Positions 27,795 to 29,971 of a stretch of 29,971 bases of DNA are shown here, in pieces. The translations under genes were made by a program, and so were the position numbers. The notes beneath the pieces were generated by a model, which worked only from the letters and a program-made list of their open reading frames with translations, was not told the origin of the DNA and did no database searches. This DNA is from a virus. Where the stretch lies: the IMG/VR virus record IMGVR_UViG_3300017708_000771, positions 1-29,971 of that record; one strand, given 5' to 3'. Numbering within the stretch: the stretch's first letter is position 1; the number at the start of each line of letters is the position of its first letter.

Positions 27795-29971
27795 ATGGCA
27801 GATCAAAAAATAAGAGTAGATATACTAGGAAATGCTAGAGGGCTTACAACTTCACTAAGACAAGCCTCTGGTAGTTTAAAAGCATTTGGCGGACAAGTTA
27901 AAGCTATAGGAGCAACTCTAAAGACTAGAGTGACATTACCTCTGGCATTAGCTGGAGGAGCTGCAATAAAGTCAGCTGTTGATTTTCAGAAGTCAATGAC
28001 TCAGATAAAAACTCTTGTAGGAGTCGCTGGAGATGAGGTAGATAGAATGGGAACTCAGGTGAAGCAGATGGCTGCAGATACTGGGGTTTCTTCCAAAGAG
28101 GCAGCTGATGCTTTATTCTTTATTACCTCAGCTGGACTAAGGGGAGCTGATGCTTTGTCTGTTTTGAATCAAGCTACTAAAGCTAGCGCTATAGGATTAG
28201 GAGAGACTGCTATTGTGGCAGATCTAGCAACCTCAGCTCTTAATGCTTACGGAATAGAGAATCTAAATGCTGAGCAGGCTACTGATATTTTGACTGGAGC
28301 TGTAAGGGAAGGTAAATTATCAGCAGATAGTCTGGCTATGTCAATGGGTAAAGTTTTGCCTTTTGCTAGTCAGCTAGGGATAAAATTTGAGGAGGTCGGT
28401 GCTGCTTTTGCGGCTATGTCTAGAACTGGTACGGATGCGGCTACAGCATCAACTCAGATCAAAGGTATAATGACAGCCTTACTAAATCCAACTAAGGCAG
28501 CTGAGAAACAATTAGAGCAGCTAGGATTAACATCTGCTGGGCTTAGAATGCAGCTTAGAGAAGAGGGTCTTTTAGCTACTTTGCAAACGCTTACGGACAG
28601 CTTTGGAGATAATGAAGAGGCGGCTGGTAATGTATTTGGAAATGTTAGAGCATTGGCTGGAGTCTTGGATCTTATGGGATCAAATCTAGAAAGTACTAGG
28701 AAGATCTTTAGCAGTATGAATCAAACTGCTGGAATAACATCAAAAGCATTTAAAACGCTAGAGCAAGACTCAGCTTTCAAGTTAGAGAAATCTCTAAACA
28801 ATCTAAAAGCAACTTTTACAAATTTAGGATCAGCTTTGCTGGATGTATTTCTTCCAGTGATCCAGAATGTTTCTACTATTGTAGTAAATGCTGTAAAAGC
28901 CTTTAAGGATTTATCACCAGAAGTCCAAACTTTCTCTTTAGCTATGGCTGGAGTGGCTGCAGCTCTGCCTTTTGTTATATCATCTATAGGATCTCTAATA
29001 GGATTACTAGGCGTAATACTTAGCCCAATAGGGTTAGTAGCAGCTGGTTTAGCCGCAATAGCTACAGTAATCTATAAAAATTGGAATGAGATCCTCCCAG
29101 TAGTTGTAGGATTACAAAACAGATTTGTAGATCTATTCAACAGCAGTAAATTTGTAAGAGTCGCTATTTTTGGCTTAAGATCAGCTTTTAAATCTGCTTT
29201 TGTTTTTGCTAAGTCTCAAATAGATCAGGTAGTAAATGCTTTCTCTACTATGTGGAGGCTTATAAAGGCTTTCTCAGAGGATGGATTTGATGCTAGTTTT
29301 ACAGATATATTAAAAGAAGGGTTTGATGAGTCTCAGAGAATAACAACTCAAAGAGGATTAGATATAGCAAAAACTTTTATAGATGGCTATGAGGATGCTT
29401 TAAGTAGTAATCTAGAGTATGCTACAGTGGATGGAGTTAAAAAAGGGCTTTCTAATGCCTTAGATCAAGCTAAGGGTCTAGTAAATCAATTTAAAAATAC
29501 TTTACTTTCTGGAGTAGGAACTGTAGGCGGTGCAGGTGGAACAGATGCTGGAACTGACTCAGGAGGAGGTGCTGCTGGAGGAGTTTTACCTAAAGCTAAC
29601 TTTTCTCATGGATTTTTGGCAGATCTAATAGAGACTACAGAAAAGGTCGGCATGGAATTTGGCAATCTAGAGAGTGCTATAGCTGATGGGATAGGAGATA
29701 CTTTATCATCTATAACATCAGGAGACGCTAGTCTAGGATCAGCTTTTGGTAGTCTGTTAGGGATGCTAGGAGATGTAGCTATACAGATAGGAAAGGCGGC
29801 TATAAAAATTGGATTAGGAATGATAGCTATAAAGGCATCATTTAAAAATCCAGCTACAGCTATTGCTGCTGGAGTAGCTTTGGTAGCTATTGGGGGATTC
29901 ATTAAAAACTTTGGTAATCAATTCTCTGGTGGCTCTGGGGGAGGAATCCCAGCTCTAGCAAACGGAGGTAT
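27795..29971 (+). CDS. Tail tape-measure protein, N-terminal 725 codons (continues at base 1)
   Basis: The frame is open to the window end and continues in frame at position 10-12 to the stop at 214-216, giving 793 residues. Tape measures set tail length and are partly ejected at infection. The N-terminal region holds the PhageMin_Tail domain: VDFQKSMTQIKTLVGVAGDE near 62-81, QMAADTGVSSKEAADALFFI, and LATSALNAYGIENLNAEQAT. The middle and C-terminal parts have Gly/Ala/Leu-rich hydrophobic runs (FVISSIGSLIGLLGVILSPI) that may insert into the host membrane, and a Gly-rich linker near 575-595. By the usual rule of about 0.15 nm per residue the tail would be roughly 120 nm. It begins a new unit behind a terminator. 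Confidence 0.92.
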   Translation, partial: MADQKIRVDILGNARGLTTSLRQASGSLKAFGGQVKAIGATLKTRVTLPLALAGGAAIKSAVDFQKSMTQIKTLVGVAGDEVDRMGTQVKQMAADTGVSSKEAADALFFITSAGLRGADALSVLNQATKASAIGLGETAIVADLATSALNAYGIENLNAEQATDILTGAVREGKLSADSLAMSMGKVLPFASQLGIKFEEVGAAFAAMSRTGTDAATASTQIKGIMTALLNPTKAAEKQLEQLGLTSAGLRMQLREEGLLATLQTLTDSFGDNEEAAGNVFGNVRALAGVLDLMGSNLESTRKIFSSMNQTAGITSKAFKTLEQDSAFKLEKSLNNLKATFTNLGSALLDVFLPVIQNVSTIVVNAVKAFKDLSPEVQTFSLAMAGVAAALPFVISSIGSLIGLLGVILSPIGLVAAGLAAIATVIYKNWNEILPVVVGLQNRFVDLFNSSKFVRVAIFGLRSAFKSAFVFAKSQIDQVVNAFSTMWRLIKAFSEDGFDASFTDILKEGFDESQRITTQRGLDIAKTFIDGYEDALSSNLEYATVDGVKKGLSNALDQAKGLVNQFKNTLLSGVGTVGGAGGTDAGTDSGGGAAGGVLPKANFSHGFLADLIETTEKVGMEFGNLESAIADGIGDTLSSITSGDASLGSAFGSLLGMLGDVAIQIGKAAIKIGLGMIAIKASFKNPATAIAAGVALVAIGGFIKNFGNQFSGGSGGGIPALANGG
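29961..29971 (+). repeat. Terminal 11-base overlap with positions 1-11
   Basis: The last 11 bases, AACGGAGGTAT, are identical to the first 11. Both lie inside the same reading frame of the tape-measure gene, so joining them restores one continuous gene. This is best read as the overlap of a circular assembly and not as a biological repeat. Confidence 0.8.

Noticed and set aside
29606-29902. 98-residue frame on the - strand
   Set aside because: Antisense to the tape-measure gene, Pro/Ala/Ile-rich composition mirrors the sense codons; no gene on the - strand is supported anywhere in the window.

Overview
The window looks like an essentially complete, circularly permuted genome of a tailed siphovirus infecting a member of the Bacteroidetes, most likely a marine Flavobacteriia host. 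All genes lie on the + strand. The last 11 bases repeat the first 11, and the reading frame that runs off the right end continues in frame at position 1, so the sequence was opened inside the tape-measure gene; the unit genome would be about 29,960 bp. Host assignment rests on the AT-rich sequence, on repeated TAnnTTTG -7 promoter boxes typical of Bacteroidetes just upstream of transcription units, on A-rich leaders instead of strong Shine-Dalgarno sites, and on protein types familiar from Bacteroidetes phages (3-TM holin, M15 endolysin, a small Lys-rich protein, a LamG receptor-binding protein with a marine-phage C-terminal domain).

Layout. 1-3454: end of the tape measure and two large tail-tip proteins. 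3478-8410: replication and recombination block with an HTH regulator, Sak3/DUF1071 annealing protein, a small protein with an SSB-like acidic tip, a RecE-like PD-(D/E)XK exonuclease, a stand-alone DnaA domain IV protein, a VRR-NUC nuclease, an almost pure A+T tract (candidate origin), a second PD-(D/E)XK candidate and a T7 gp4-like primase-helicase. 8412-16271: packaging and head block with terminase small and large subunits, a C-terminally extended portal, a MuF protein carrying a HEYGH zincin domain, HK97-type prohead protease and major capsid protein, closed by a terminator. 16314-18508: accessory island of seven small genes, two identical GNRA-loop hairpins, a PD-(D/E)XK nuclease and a possible small RNA between an orphan promoter and a terminator. 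18524-22907: head-tail connectors followed by an exported protein and a lysis cassette. 22935-26542: fibre and receptor-binding genes. 26607-27780: major tail protein and the G/GT tail assembly chaperones, the latter needing a -1 frameshift. 27795-end: tape measure.

How it works together: about eleven short transcription units can be drawn from the -7 boxes and four intrinsic terminators, two of which abut the next promoter directly. Within units genes are packed with TAATG or ATGA overlaps, suggesting translational coupling. No integrase, DNA polymerase, CRISPR array, tRNA or rRNA was recognised; replication presumably uses the host polymerase, with the phage supplying initiation (DnaA domain IV-like), primase-helicase and recombination functions. 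The most unusual points are the MuF-zincin fusion with its overlapping small partner gene, the DnaA domain IV protein next to the A+T tract, the twin hairpins, the candidate small RNA, and the heptad-spaced tryptophan motif shared by two proteins.
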